The notes: a model not told the origin generated them from the letters alone. Numbered from the stretch's first letter, positions 28,740-41,631 are shown. The stretch: DNA of 64,000 nucleotides from Phragmites australis (GCF_958298935.1 NC_084923.1:7442501-7506500), one strand, 5' to 3'. Numbers and translations: made by a program.

Positions 28740-30782
28740 TATTGCTAGGTATTACTGTCTAGAGAGGGGATCAAGTAGTGATCCTATATTGTACGTCAGC
28801 GCCTTAGAATCTTGACGACTCGCCGACATCGTGGGCCTTGGTGACTCATACTTGTGACTCTCTAACTTGGTATGGAGCTGCGGCAAGACTTTTGTATGGG
28901 AACGCGGAGACCGTTGTCTTGGTGGCTCAAGCTTTGAAGTGAAGATGACAACAAGTGACCAAAAGAGAGTCTTATAGTGAGGCCTTATCTTGGTGGCTTG
29001 GTGGCTCAACCTACTTGAGACCTAAGTAGCTCAAAGGTCATGACCGGATACCATCCGGGAGCAATAGCGTAGGTGGTTGCTCCAATGTAGACTAAGTGTG
29101 ATATTTATGCCATCGATGTAACAAGATAAAAATCTCTTGCACTGAGTTTGCTCTCTGTCATCTTTACGTTTTCGTATTTACATACTTATAACCTACCTTT
29201 GCATGTGTCGGAGGGTGAACTCCTATCGCTGGGATCCTGAAGGACCCCTTTTTGAGATTCGACCGGGGGATGATTCTGAATATGTTTGCGAGAGAAATAA
29301 ATTGTGTAAATGCAATGGCAGGTGGGGTGGAAGGATCAAATGCAGAACGCAGTAAATGCACTGGAGGGATTTTTAGACAGGTTCGGGCCGCACTGAGCGT
29401 AATACCCTACTCCTGTGTAAATGCTATAAATGCCGTGAGAATGTCTCTCAGGAATGTACTGGTTACAAGAATGTTTGTCTATCCTAGAGCTTTGGGCTCC
29501 TTGTTCTTCGGTGGTCTCAGCTTCTGTGCTAGTACGAAGATGTTCTTCAGCCTCTGAAAATGTGTATCCGAGTTCTCTAAAAGTTCCTCTGTTGTCTTTG
29601 TCCGTACCCGTCGGCTCCCTTAAATACCCACCGGCGGTAGCGTGCCCCGAAAGGGAGGGCATGAGTTCCAAGGGGCCATAATGGAAAGACAGTCATCATG
29701 GGCTCGCCAGCGCGAAGTGACGGGGGGTTGAAAACGCGCCCCCGCCCTGTCTTCGGTCGTCATGATGGCGCTGGCAACGGGCGTCGTGGAGAGGGCCCAC
29801 CGGGCAGTCGCAGAGCAGCCCGGCGTGCCCGCCCGGTCTTGTTCGTCTGACACAGCAGGGCGGCAGACGGGGCGCCTTAGGCCTTGCGATGCTATCCCAA
29901 GGTGCGCCGGATGACGCGGGATGGGACCCGTGCATTAAATGTCCCCACGCCTTTCTGCCAGAATGTGGCAGGGACTGACACTGAGCGTGGCAGGCGCAGT
30001 TGGAGGTGACATGCCACGCACCCTCTTAAATGCGGTATCGGGCCTTTCACAGACTGACACCTCACCATTGGACCCCATGTGGGGGCCACCGACGAAGGAC
30101 TTCTTGGGCCGTCAAGAAATCGAGTGCTCGGGGGTCAGTGTTCACCTCCCCGAGTACTCTCTCCTGGAAACGCCCTCTCTTGGTCCTCGGGGAACCGAGT
30201 GCTCGGGGGCCGTTGTTCGCAGCCCCGAGCACTCTCTCCCGGAACTGCCTTCCTTGGGTCCTCGGGGTACTCGGGCGCTCGGGGGCCACTGTTCGTGGCC
30301 CCGAGCGCACCCTTCTCGGTACTCGGCTTTTCTGGTCGTCGGGGGACTTGGGTGCTCGGGGGGGGGCACTGTTCATAACCCTGAGCACTATCTTTCCGGT
30401 CACTTGGTCTTCGCAGAGCATCAGGAACCCGGGTACTCGGGGACCACTATTCATGGCCCCGAGCGCCCTCTCCTGGGACTTAGTCTTTTCATACCTCGCG
30501 GAGATGAAGCCTACGGGAAGGCGCCACGTGGCAAAATGCTAGCATGGCCTCGGGATTCGGGGATCCCTGGTTCCTGATTCACCGATAGCATGTTTATATT
30601 TTTAGAGTAGTTTGTTAGCATTGACTATATGTGCAAATCTTTTTGAACAGTAGAGTAGACACACTAAATAAACGTACAACATATTTAGATAGTAATTGAT
30701 AAATATATTAATCTTCTAAAGTTTTTAAAGTTGATTAGTTTTAACTATCCTAATTCACCTCCATCTTAAAACGTCACGCATC
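28740..30782 (+). mobile_element. Probable copia-type LTR fragment, split by solo LTR
   Basis: The sequence from about 28,740 to 29,205 (with GGAGCAATAGCGTAGGTGG and GATAAAAATCTCTTGC) continues after the nested solo LTR at 30,593 and ends near CTAATTCACCTCC...CGTCACGCATCC. This resembles the 3' portion of grass SIRE-type copia LTRs, which end in CCTATTCACCCCCCTCTAGG. The start was not located. The two halves lie on either side of a clean insertion, which supports treating them as one older element. Confidence 0.4.
29206..30587 (-). mobile_element. Solo LTR (family A, inverted) with TSD GCATG
   Basis: A 1,382-bp copy of the same LTR family as 24,316-25,707, on the opposite strand. Its minus-strand start is TATCGGTGAATCAGGAACC (the terminal G has become A) and its end is CCCTCCGACA. 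The target-site duplication GCATG lies at 29,201-29,205 and 30,588-30,592. The shared body includes the block ending GGGCGGGCACGCCGGG and the GTGCTCGGGG/CCCCGAGCAC hairpin series (30,120-30,480). The two copies are about 3.5 kb apart in inverted orientation. Confidence 0.9.
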
Positions 30783-31125
30783 CTGATACCCTCTCTTCAC
30801 TGGAGCCCAGACTAAGAGCTTGTTTGGTTCACTACAATCGGTTGCCGCATCTTTGACAAAATTCGTACCTAATAAATTGCTTGTCACACTTTAAACAAAG
30901 TTTGACAAAGAAATTATTCTATGATAGGTAAAGTCAAAGACTGAAAAACTATAACACATCAAAACTCCCGAAGTAAAGCAGAAAAGGATAAAGTTAACGC
31001 CTGGTGCCCATAATTTACAATGCGAGCACTTTCGACGAAATTAAACTTAAGATAGCGGTGCACTAGTAGGTGATGTATATGGGTACAACATGCGTGTCTA
31101 GTGATCTCAGTATACGTGCATAGGT

Positions 31126-32100
31126 AGGGTTGGATGAAAAACTCTAAGCTTGCGAGCTAGCTTAGCTCGTGTCTAGCTCGACTTGACTCATTTCAAAATC
31201 TAACGAGCCGAATCAGAGATTTATCTCATTTAGATAACAAGCTGGCTCGAGCCAGCTCGCAAACAACTCACAAACTAAACGAGCCAAGAGACAGCTCATA
31301 TAATATTGTGCAGCTCATTAGCCTATTTGCATAAGCAAATATATAGCCTACTCCTAGGAACCCTAACGCAACATTTCATTTTTATTCTCTCACAGCCATC
31401 GCAACTAGTGCTCAAGGATGAGGGCTCGACCGTTCGAGCCATGGGCGCGAGGGCTGCGAGGCCCAGGCGCCGAGCCGCCAACTGCCAACGACTCGGTGAG
31501 TGGTGAATCGGTAACGCCAACCTCTGTCTATAGCAGTCCCCAGTCCCCCATCCACGACATCTATGTCATTGGCCACCCAGATCCTCATTCATCTTTGTTG
31601 CTCGGCATCATCAGCCCTCTGACAGCCAGGCCATGTCGTCTTACATCCTGAGGTACACTTTAACCCTTTTTGTCCCTTTTCCCGTGCTAGTCATGCTAGA
31701 TCTAGTGTAACTGATGTACCGATTTGAGATGCACATGGTTGTAGAAAATTGTGACATCAGCTACTAGTTCGTTGCAAGTTGTAGCAACACCAACAACATC
31801 TAACCAAGTCCAAGTTGAAGCTGCAGTTGCTAGTTGCCTTACGGTCATAGATCAGAACTTATAGTTTGATGCAATTAGTTTTGTATGAATCAAATTCTGA
31901 ACACTCGTATACATATATGAATATGGACATATGATATATGTATGTGTACCGAGACGATTGACTTGCATAATGATAAGTTTGTTATAGAGAAATGAGTATG
32001 AGTGAATGGTCATTAACCGGTTCGCGAGCCAAATAAGCTGACTCGAGCTTTTAACGAGCTGAGATTTATGCATGTGCATTGACATATAATCCAAAAAAGT
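31126..32100. mobile_element. Possible non-autonomous hAT-like element
   Basis: The left part (TAGGGTTGGATGAAAAACTC, then many GAGCTCG/CGAGCC copies, 31,126-31,300) and the right part (GGTTCGCGAGCCAAATAAGC...ACGAGCTGAG, about 32,020-32,070) carry the inverted 'GCTCG/CGAGC' subterminal repeats seen in a class of grass hAT-like elements. Ends and target-site duplication could not be fixed. No transposase is present. Confidence 0.35.
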
Positions 32101-32606
32101 GCTTATCTAATATTTTCTCACACTTCTTAAATATTAGATCATGAAATTTAGGCATATGCGATCACGCGACCATTTAGTGGCGGAAGTTGATTTGGCGGTG
32201 GCTTCCCGGCTTACAAGAGCTCCTGGAGAGGGGGGCTAGCCCGGCGTAGGAGGTGGGCATAGGAGCGGAGCGGTGAGGATACCGTCAATCATGGACGACT
32301 GATGGGTGGTGTCGAGGCGAGTGAAGACAGCCCAGTGGAGCTGGGTTAGTGCAACAGCAGGAGCGTTGTTGGAGACATATGGATGTGGGGGGAGCAAGTT
32401 GGTGTCAAGGAGTCTTTCGACCGTTCGATCACGATTGAACGACTCAGATTTGTCACATGTCACCTTTTTTATTTGTTTATCCATCATTTTGCTCAGTATT
32501 GTGCACCCCTTTTTATCTGAATGAACGAGTCCAGGTCATCGCCTAACTGCGAAGCGTGTCTTTATTATCCTTGTGCATCGTGTCTTGTGCTCGACGTGAC
32601 CACTGC

Positions 32607-34913
32607 GGATGTATTTGGTTGGCTGTACCAACCGGTATCATACCAGATGGTACTAAATATGCCCATGTCCCATATTTGGTTGTTTGAATTGAACCATCTA
32701 ATCCAGGACCGAGCCATCCATATTCGTAGAATATTCTCCAGAGATCCTATATGACGCGGTGCAGCCAAATCAATCGCACCACACCGTCCAGGTTGGCCCC
32801 GTCCCGAATGCCATCCACCAAGTGACATCGCCACCAGCCCATGTGCTATCTCGTCAAGCAATGTGCCACCGCGCTGGATCTATCCCATCCAGAGATGTCG
32901 ACACCGGCCCCGCTCCTATCCTGTCGACCGACACTGCCACCAACTCAGTCTTGTCCCACCGAGCAATGCCGCCATCGCTCTGGATTTGTCTTGTTGACCG
33001 TCATCGCCACCAGCCTAGGTGTTGTCCCACCGAGCAACGCGCAACTGCTCCGGACCTATCAGATCCTTCCCATCGCGAGGTGAGGTCGCCTCGTATGATC
33101 ACCATCACATTACTTGTGTATTTGTTGTTCCATGGATGCATCCATCCTTGTACATAGAGACAGAGGTGTCAAAAGGGCAGATTAGCTCATTCTTTCAGTT
33201 TGCAAAAGGGTAGATTTCCATGTGTAGTGCAAGTTAGAGGTTGGGTTCGGATTGGATTAGATTAGCTCATTCATTCAGGTTGCAAAAGGCTTTGAATTGT
33301 GGTGCTCATATAGTCATTCTTCGACTACTGGGCTGCTCTTGCTTTCTTGGACTACTAGAGTAGGGTGTTGTTGTTTGTTCCCTCTGAATGTGGAGAATTT
33401 CAGTTCCTTTTGTTGTTTGTGGATTTTAGTTGGATACGGATGATGAGGTGGTCTTGTGCTAGTGTTGGATTTTCTTATAGAAACAAAAGCTGAGGAGAAA
33501 TGATGGTCCTTTTTTACCCTGAGGTGACATGCGCTCACCAAAGTTCTTCCCTTTCCTGTTGTACTGACTGCTGTTGCTTGCGAACCTCTTTTATTCGATT
33601 CAGAACTCATCGCTACCTCCTTTGAATTATTTGTTTCTTACCTCCTCTTTCCAAACTGGCAACTAACTCATTTTTGGAATTTTGGCTTATAATTTGAGCT
33701 TGTTTATGAGGGGAGGGTCCTTTGGAATTGGATTTCTAACTAAATTTTCAAAGTGTTTCCTTTCCTCCTTTGATGTTTGCATGAAAGCCAAGCTCGTAAA
33801 GCTCTATTCCCTTTTGAATTGAATTTCTGACTGAATTCTGGAAGGTTTTTTCTTTCCTCCTTTGGTTTGCATGAAGCCAAGCTCTTAAAGCTCTGTTGCT
33901 TTTACTCTTACCCTTTGTAACTACACACGAACTGTGGTACTTCTTGTTCTCGAGTTATTGCACTAGAGGTGCTTTGTGCTGGAAATCTTACGATTTTTTT
34001 GAAGTATTGACTACTAGGCTAAGCAGTTTTATCTCTTCTTGTAGATTGATAAAAAAAAAGCTTTGTCTTGTTGATTGTTGACTTGTGAGTTTGATGTGGT
34101 CTCCATGCAAATCCTTGTTTTGATGTTGGTTTGTGAGTCTGATGTGTATATAGTATTTGGCTTCAAGTTAGATTCCTGATGCAAATCAGTTTGTTTGTTT
34201 GGCTTGAAGTCCTCATATAAGTTCTGGACATCAGGATGAAAGAGCAGATCAACTATCTTAGCTTCTTGTTTTAGAAATTGCAACTGGTGTTCTTCTTGTT
34301 GTTTTTGTGATCATTGGTATTGTTCTTGCTTCTAGAGAAGCTGCAAGCTAAAGCCTTCTATAAGAATATCTTCATAAAATAGATCAAAAAGTTTGAGCGA
34401 TAACACAATCATGTTGTTTTAGAGTTAAGTTTATTGCTGAAAAAAATAATTGATGAATCGATTAGTCTGCTTTCCAATTATTTTGGTTAATGTATCGACG
34501 CTCTCTCCAGATTCTGATATGCTGAAAAGTTTGCCAAAATTATTGACTCATCTTCCTTTTGTATTTTTTTTATTTATCTTTCATATACATATACTCTCCA
34601 ACTTGATAAAACAATCATTTTTCTAGAGATTACTAGAGTTATCACTAGATACCAGTATGCAACAACAAGAAGCATGAAGCAAACAGAGATAAGGAGGTAT
34701 ACTCACTAAAGGCAGAAAAGAAGTAACAATATATATATAAATTCATCCAATCAAAAATGATCTTATATCAACTCATATCATCATATATAACTAACCAAAT
34801 AAAAATAAATATTATCTCATATAACTAATCAAATATTATATATATACCAACACATCTAGAATCAACTTATCCAGCTGAACCATACCAGTTGGTACAGCCA
34901 TCCACACATATCC
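32607..34913. mobile_element. Terminal-inverted-repeat element upstream of SEC61 alpha
   Basis: The left end (from 32,607) and the reverse complement of the right end (to 34,913) share a 26-bp terminal repeat with 5 mismatches; both contain GGCTGTACCAAC followed by GGTAT. The GGxTxTxTTTGG type start resembles PIF/Harbinger or Tourist ends. The 2.3-kb interior has no transposase frame. A trinucleotide target duplication was not seen (TGC against TAC), so the family is undecided. The right end lies about 200 bp before the probable SEC61 alpha transcript. Confidence 0.5.
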
Positions 34914-35099
34914 TACCTTGACCGTTTCCCTCTCCACGTCACGGGAGCCCATCTTGGCCGCCCGCTCCAGATCCGAAGGCTCCGACTCCGTCCAGGATCA
35001 CGCAGCTCCACCTGCAGCGAGCGGCGAGCTAGGCCCAGGCCCCAGGAGATGGAGAACAACGTGCCGTTCGCTTCGTCCCCGTTCCCAACTCCCCCCTCT

Positions 35100-35232
35100 C
35101 TCTAAAACCCGCTGTTCGCGTACTCATCTCTCTCTCTCTCTCTCTCTCCCCCCCTGCCTAAGGGTTCACCGTCGTCAGCGGCTGCGGCAGCGAAGCTTCT
35201 GCTCTCCTCGGCGCCGTCTCGTCGTCGGCCAG
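35100..35232 (+). other. Probable 5' UTR exon of SEC61 alpha
   Basis: A CT-rich, GC-rich stretch ends with GTCGTCGGCCAG followed by the donor GTAAAG at 35,233. The matching acceptor TTCTCTTCCAG ends at 36,104, eleven bases before the ATG. A leader intron of 872 bp is therefore likely. The transcription start was not identified; no convincing TATA box was seen. Confidence 0.6.
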
Positions 35233-36115
35233 GTAAAGCCGGCGGCGGCTCCTGTTCCTTAACCTCCTTCCAGCGTGGATCTCGACTCCCCAGGAGTTCC
35301 AGATTCAGGGGTTGTTCGTAATATTGCTACGATTATTCGCGTCTGTTTCCCATCGATGAGCGGTATGATTGATGGATGCGTAGTTTTTCTTGTTGATTTG
35401 TGCTTGGTATCGAGCCGTGGATAATTTTCCGGGGTTGATCTGGGTGGTTGACCAAATCGGGGGTGGCTGGTCATGCGGTATGAATAAAGTGTAGAATTGA
35501 TACTTACTAGCTAAATTATTGGGATCCAAACTAACCGAAAAAAGAAGATTTTTTATTTGGCATGGCATAGATGAGGGTTACATGAACTAAGTAAATAGCC
35601 ATTCAGTTCTGTAAGTTGATACATCTCTGCATGTTGTTAGATTGGCAGGAAAATAGCTATACGTATTTGCAGATCACCTGCATCCTTTTGTGCAGCTTCA
35701 ATTTTAATTTAACGAAGTTCGTTTGGTTTAATCTTTATGAGGAAAAGAGGATTTGTTTTGCTGTTTTTAGTATTGATGTAGAATGAGACACTATCTTCTT
35801 CTGTTGCGAATGTGACTGAACACTAAATCCTGTGTGTGCTTTTTTGAAGAAAGAAATTTATGATGATTCATGTTGATTCTTGTTTTCATTTGATTTCAAA
35901 ATTGTGTTTACTGTTTCTGTATATGAAAGATTTTTCTAGCTTTGGTAGGCTCACTTATGCTTTAGTGAAATGGGTGCATGTTATATTCTTCATCGTAATC
36001 ATGATGGACTATATGTACAAAGCCGATGTTGTTTTTAAAGTTCCATACATAATTTTATATTCCTGATTTCATTGTACAAAATGTTGTTTGATGTTCTCTT
36101 CCAGAGCACAGGAAG

Positions 36116-38702
36116 ATGGCTGGCGGTTTTAGGGTACTGCATCTTGCCAGGCCCTTTCTGGCGTTCTTGCCAGAAGTGCAGAGCGCGGATAGGAAAATAC
36201 CATTTAGAGAAAAAGTGATCTACACCGTTATTTCCCTCTTCATTTTCCTGGTGTGCAGCCAGCTGCCGCTCTATGGCATTCATTCAACTACTGGAGCTGA
36301 TCCTTTCTACTGGATGCGTGTTATCCTTGCATCAAACCGTGGTACTGTTATGGAGCTGGGTATTACTCCCATTGTAACTTCTGGGATGGTAATGCAACTT
36401 CTTGTGGGATCAAAGATCATTGAAGTTGACAACAGTGTGAGAGAGGATCGTGCTCTGCTGTAAGTATTATCTCTTACAGAAATATCAGAGCCTCCAATTT
36501 ACTCTAGTCTAAATGTTGGTGGATTTTTTTTGCTCATAGTATGATTTGTAGCTTATCCTCTACCCAGTGAACTGTCAAAGGAAATTGTAAAGCCTTCTGA
36601 TTTGTATTCTTTATATCCAGTAACTGTCTTGTGATGCATATTGCTTCTTTTTTTTTAACTCAGGAACGGTGCACAAAAGTTGCTTGGTATCCTGATTGCC
36701 ATCGGGGAAGCTGTGGCATATGTTCTGTCTGGAATGTATGGCAGTGTAAGCCAACTTGGAACAGGAAATGCTATTCTTATCATACTTCAGCTTTTCTTTG
36801 CTGGCATCATTGTCATCTGTCTGGATGAACTTCTCCAGAAAGGTTATGGTTTGGGTTCTGGCATTTCTCTGTTCATTGCTACCAATATCTGGTAAGCATG
36901 TTGAACTTAATTTCTCTTGTTGATGTGCTATTCTGCTACTATTTGGCTTATGGCGAAAATGCTGTCTTGTAGTGAGAGTATTATCTGGAAGGCATTTAGC
37001 CCTACAACCATCAACAGTGGTCGTGGTGCTGAATTCGAAGGGGCTGTCATTGCATTGTTCCATCTGTTGATTACTAGAACTGATAAAGTCCGTGCTCTTC
37101 GTGAGGCTTTCTACCGTCAGAATCTTCCTAATGTGACCAATTTGCTTGCTACTGTCTTGGTCTTTCTCATAGTTATCTATTTCCAAGGCTTCCGTGTTGT
37201 GCTTCCAGTGAGATCAAAGAATGCCCGTGGGCAGCAAGGCTCCTATCCAATTAAGCTGTTCTACACCTCAAACATGCCCATCATTCTACACTCTGCACTG
37301 ATTACCAACCTCTATTTCATATCGCAGGTACACACATCAATTCTAGTGCGGTAGTAAGGTAAATCTTCCATCTGTGTGCAAGTGCTAACATATTTCATTG
37401 CTATCGCAGCTTCTCTACAGGAAGTACAGTGGAAATTTCCTTGTTAACCTTCTTGGGAAATGGAAGGAATCCGAGTACTCTGGCCATTCGGTTCCTGTTG
37501 GTGGTCTTGCTTACTATGTTACTGCCCCATCAAGGTGAAAAATTAGTTTCTTCGATGTGAAGTCTTTTTCTTCATGATTGTGGTTGTTGCTTCTGTTTCT
37601 CTTAAAATAATCAGCTGCTCTTTTGACTAACCATAACATGTTGGAAACTATGCAGTTTGGCTGATGTTCTTGCAAATCCATTCCATGCACTGTTTTATGT
37701 GGTTTTCATGCTGTCAGCTTGCGCTCTATTCTCAAAGACATGGATTGAAGTTTCAGGTTCATCTGCGAAAGATGTTGCTAAGCAGCTCAAGGTAAAAACA
37801 ATTCATATAGATGATGTAATTTCTTTTGTCTAATTTCTATTCCAGACTGTGGCTAGTTCATCATAACCCACACAGTATATTTAACACAATATAAATATAT
37901 AATCATTGAGGGCTTTTAGGTCCAGTGCATCAATGCATAGTTTACCAATAGAATGCCTCATAACATTGCATGGACAAATTTGCCTTTTATGGCATCAGAT
38001 CTATGCTTATTTTGTATATGGTCGACTGGTTCTGGTGGTACATTGCCTGGTTCTGGGATCTGTATTATCAGTATATGAAACTCTGGAGGGAAGAACATGC
38101 TATTGGTTGAGAGAAGTAGACCATCCTCATTTATTTAATGAGACACAATGTGTCCTAATGAAGTCGCTGGAGCTTATTCTTGGCATAGACTTGTGTGCCA
38201 TCAACATTAGTGTCTTGAGGCACATTAGCATTCATGCACTGTCAGTATGAACTTTTAATATTTTGATCTAGGATCTTTTCAGGAAACTGTTATTCTGTGC
38301 TTCTGTAACTTCAATTGTTCTCTTTCTTATAATCTCCAGCCATTTGACTGTCATTTATAGCAACGAATGGACCATGCTGATCTGCTGTTTATATTTGTTT
38401 CACACATGCAAACTAATTATGCAACAGCTACCTGCTAACTCCTGACACTGATAATTCAATAGGAACAACAAATGGTGATGCCAGGCCATCGAGAGTCAAA
38501 CTTGCAGAAGGAACTGAACCGATATATCCCCACTGCTGCTGCATTTGGTGGAGTATGCATTGGTGCGCTGACTGTCCTAGCTGATTTCATGGGTGCAATT
38601 GGTTCAGGAACCGGTATACTGCTTGCGGTGACCATCATATACCAATACTTTGAGACATTCGAGAAAGAAAGGGCGACGGAGCTTGGTTTCTTTGGTTTTT
38701 GA
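36116..38702 (+). CDS. SEC61 alpha subunit of the ER protein translocon
   Basis: The product is the pore-forming subunit of the Sec61 channel in the ER membrane. Six coding exons: 36116-36459, 36664-36891, 36973-37327, 37410-37534, 37656-37791 and 38463-38702, all GT-AG with matching phases, give 475 aa, the usual plant SEC61 alpha length. Family blocks are complete: [19 protein letters not shown] at the N-terminus, the QLPLYGI block, the plug-region [73 protein letters not shown], and a last exon ending [16 protein letters not shown]. Ten membrane segments are expected from the family. The start lies in GGAAGATGGC. A non-coding first exon with a CT run ends at 35,232 (CAG|GTAAAG), and a leader intron runs to 36,104. 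The 3' UTR reaches about 39,170. No defects were seen. Confidence 0.96.
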
Positions 38703-39509
38703 TCAGTGTAGCTGCGGAACCGTGTCTTGGTTATAGCTGAATCTTCTTGTAAGTCGCAGTACCGCTTGGCCAGCTGTTATGGTTATAACTTGATATGTTT
38801 AGCCTGTTTAGGTTGCCTTCTCAATTACAGTGACAGTCATGTAGAATCTGCGTCTGTTTTCCGGCCAGTCTGGTGGCATGTGCACTTGTCTAAGTACAGC
38901 AGTCGTGCCATCATCGACCCGTCCTCCGCGGTCTGCTCATGTTTTGCGATCAATTTAGTTACTTTTGAGTTGAACATGTTCAAAACTCTCGATGCTGACA
39001 CTTTTGGACGTCACCTTTTGCTTGCATTTATTGTTACTAATCTTCCAGAACTCGAGATCCTGACCGATGCTGATTCAGCTCCACAGTGTCTGACATACAA
39101 TGTCACTTTTATGTACGAGACTGATTATTAGACTCGATTTTGCTTCTTTGGTAAAATCCGTAGTGTTGAAACAAAGGGCCAATATGACTACATGTCTATA
39201 TTGCTATCGATTTCTATCCGAATCTCATGCAGTCCGTTTGTTATATGCATCGACGGAATAAGCATTAAGACAAGTTTCACTGCCGTCCAGTTCTATAAGG
39301 AGAGATCTAAACCGTGAAGATCGAAAATTTTGAGTTCACGTTTTGTTAAACTATCTACCTAGATTTTGTTGCAACACACAAACACTCACTAGTGATGATG
39401 TAAAGGGCTAGTTTAATAGAGCTTTAGCACTAAAAAATTGTAGAGTTAGAGCTAGAGTATACCGATAATATTTAAGTGACCTATTTTATTTATATTTTAA
39501 ACTAAAAAT

Positions 39510-39827
39510 AGTAATTTAAATTATTTTATTATATCCTACAACCTTAAAATATTGTAACACAGAACTACAATTTTTAAAATCTATTTCATAAAACCATAAC
39601 TACTTCGACTATTGTTAACTAGAAACTACAGCTTTTTAGCATATGTGTAGTTGACGGGTGGGATCAGGTAATGTGGTATATGTGTGGCTGACGGGTGAGA
39701 TCATGTCAAAAAGTTGTAGTTTTTTGTTACGAAGGATCGAAGTAGTTTGTATTTTTGTAAAATATACTTAAAAATTATAGTTTTATGTTATAATGGTATA
39801 AATAGTTATAGTCTTATGAAATTTACT
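39510..39827. mobile_element. Foldback MITE (same family as 56,320-56,642)
   Basis: The right half ends ATAAATAGTTATAG...AAATTTACTC, and the left half carries the inverted counterpart (CTACAAC...GTAACACAGAACTAC). The centre has the GTGGCTGACGGGTGAGATC segment shared with the copy at 56,320. The left end is diverged, so its border is approximate. It is non-coding and likely to form a long hairpin. Confidence 0.6.
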
Positions 39828-39839
39828 CTTTTACATCTG

Positions 39840-40016
39840 AAGAGAGCATTTAAGCATGTACTTGCTGTCAAATGAAACCATTTTTATTTCTTGTAAGTAA
39901 ACAATATCTCTTGCAGATTTTAGTGCCTTGTCTCTAACTGAGTTCCACTTATCTTCTGAATCTATTCCTCTAACTTTCCAGTTAGACATACTCCAAAAGT
40001 CTTGTTCACCGATCAT
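39840..40016 (-). pseudogene. LINE endonuclease fragment
   Basis: The minus strand encodes NWKVRGIDSEDKWNSVRDKA and then YLQEIKMVSFDS. This follows the start of the AP-type endonuclease of plant LINEs (WNVRGLN...K...ICLQETK), including the Glu of the catalytic ETK motif, here EIK. Only about 55 residues are present, with no continuation, so it is a scrap of a non-LTR element. It lies against the methyltransferase fragment at 40,230 on the other strand. Confidence 0.5.
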
Positions 40017-40229
40017 GTACCTTATTCTGTCTACTTTGATTTACAATTACTGATGGCAGGATGCATCTCTGTTTTGGTCGATCCAATCTACGCTTCAGAG
40101 ACTTAAGGAGATGGTTATTATGGCGATTTCTCCGACCATGAGGTAGCTTTTGGTATAACTGTCCATTTCAATCAGCAAAAATGTTTGGTTCCTTTTAATT
40201 TAATAAAATGACACTAGAACTGTATTCGT

Positions 40230-40536
40230 AATTCTGCAGGATAATTCGTATGAAGGAAGAACGAAAAAGAGAAATAGAGGAGGTACAGAACAAGGAAGCA
40301 GAGGGCCCTTAGATGGTAGCCGTGACGAACCGATGCCTCTCCCAAACCCAATGGTTGGATTCAACCCGCCAAATGAGAGTTCAAGATCAGTGGACAGACG
40401 TCTACCTGCAAAAGCTACCGGGTCACCCTTCTTCTACTATGAGAACGTGGCCATTGCTCCGAAAGGTGTCTGGACGACGATATCACGGTTATTGAATGAC
40501 ATCCAGCCCGAGTTTGTGGACTCCAGGTTCTTAGGG
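40230..40536 (+). pseudogene. Fragment of a DRM-type DNA methyltransferase gene
   Basis: The frame at 40,333-40,533 reads PLPNPMVGFNPPNE, then RRLPAKATGSPFFYYENVAI, then APKGVWTTISRLLNDIQPEF and VDSRF. From memory this matches the region before the rearranged catalytic motifs of plant DRM (domains rearranged methyltransferase) proteins, where a PPFFYYENVA...GVWxxISRxLxDIxPEFVDS block occurs. Upstream, 40,236-40,310 (KEERKREIEEVQNKEAEGP) may be the preceding exon part in another frame, followed by a stop. No catalytic motifs follow, so this is an isolated exon-sized piece, not a gene. Confidence 0.55.
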
Positions 40537-41631
40537 CAAGTAAAATGCAAAGACACTTATACAGACTATTAAAGAGAGAAAAATGCTACAATCATCGTGC
40601 AACTGTACAAGAGACTAAACCTACAATGAAAATAACTATTTTAAGGATGCTTAACTAGCTAAGAGCATTTGTAAGCGTATGTTTGGCTACAATGCACATG
40701 AAAAATCATGCACATTTTTACCGACCTGCTTGTCTCTTCCACAATTCACTTCTTCAGTGCTTCCCCTATTCTCCCAAATTCCCAACCCGAGCTCCCAGCA
40801 CCCGCGGCAACCACCGACTCCTCTGCCGAGTCACGCGCCTGTGAGGAGTAATAGCCTCAGGCGAGGAAGAGCTCACGGCAAAGCACGCCGCCTGCGCGTG
40901 CGGAGAACTTGAAGTCCCTATGGTAGTGGTGGTGCATCCATCGCCATCCAACCCAGCGGTGGTAGGTCTCAACATCGAGTGTCCATGGACGAGCTTGGTG
41001 GCGGCAACCACAAAATCAACCTCGATGTCAGATGATTGGAGATCCTCCTCATGCCAAATCGAGCTCCACGTTGTAAAATCGAGGTCAGCTCATGCTGCCT
41101 GATTGATTCATGAATGATTTCTTGCTATTTGGTTTATAACTACGGTGTTGTTGCTTACTATTCATGAATTAACTCAGATGGAAAATCTACAGGGAATCGA
41201 GTCCCGCTCATTAGTCAATTGTATTGTACCAGTTCCATCTTAGGCCAAAGCAAGACAAACTCTCAACCACAAATTCAGTAGTAGCTTTGCTCAGGTCTTT
41301 CATGCGTTAGTTTAGAACCAAGCATGCTTAAGTTGACCGAATGCAATATGATTCTACTTTGTCAATGAGTTAAAAAAAACTAAATTCAACGTAGGAACCC
41401 ATGTACTTTTACTACAAGAATGCGATGAATAAAAACTAAAACAGGTTTCCTAGAGTAAATTGAATCATATATTATGTAGTAGATGCCTCAGAAGTAGCTA
41501 ATTGTTCAGCTGTCCAACTCCAAATCTATCTCAAATATTATGAACTAAGTCTTTTTCGGTCGGATATGCTTCAATCTATCATTGATGTCATCATCTCTTT
41601 CTAGCAAATTGTTGAACCATTCAATAGGTCC
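40537..41631. other. Unassigned stretch
   Basis: No supported gene. A GC-rich part (40,760-41,100) contains chance frames, and 41,100-41,600 is AT-rich. It may include the 3' flank and terminal repeat of the Harbinger element to the right, but no terminus could be identified. Confidence 0.4.
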
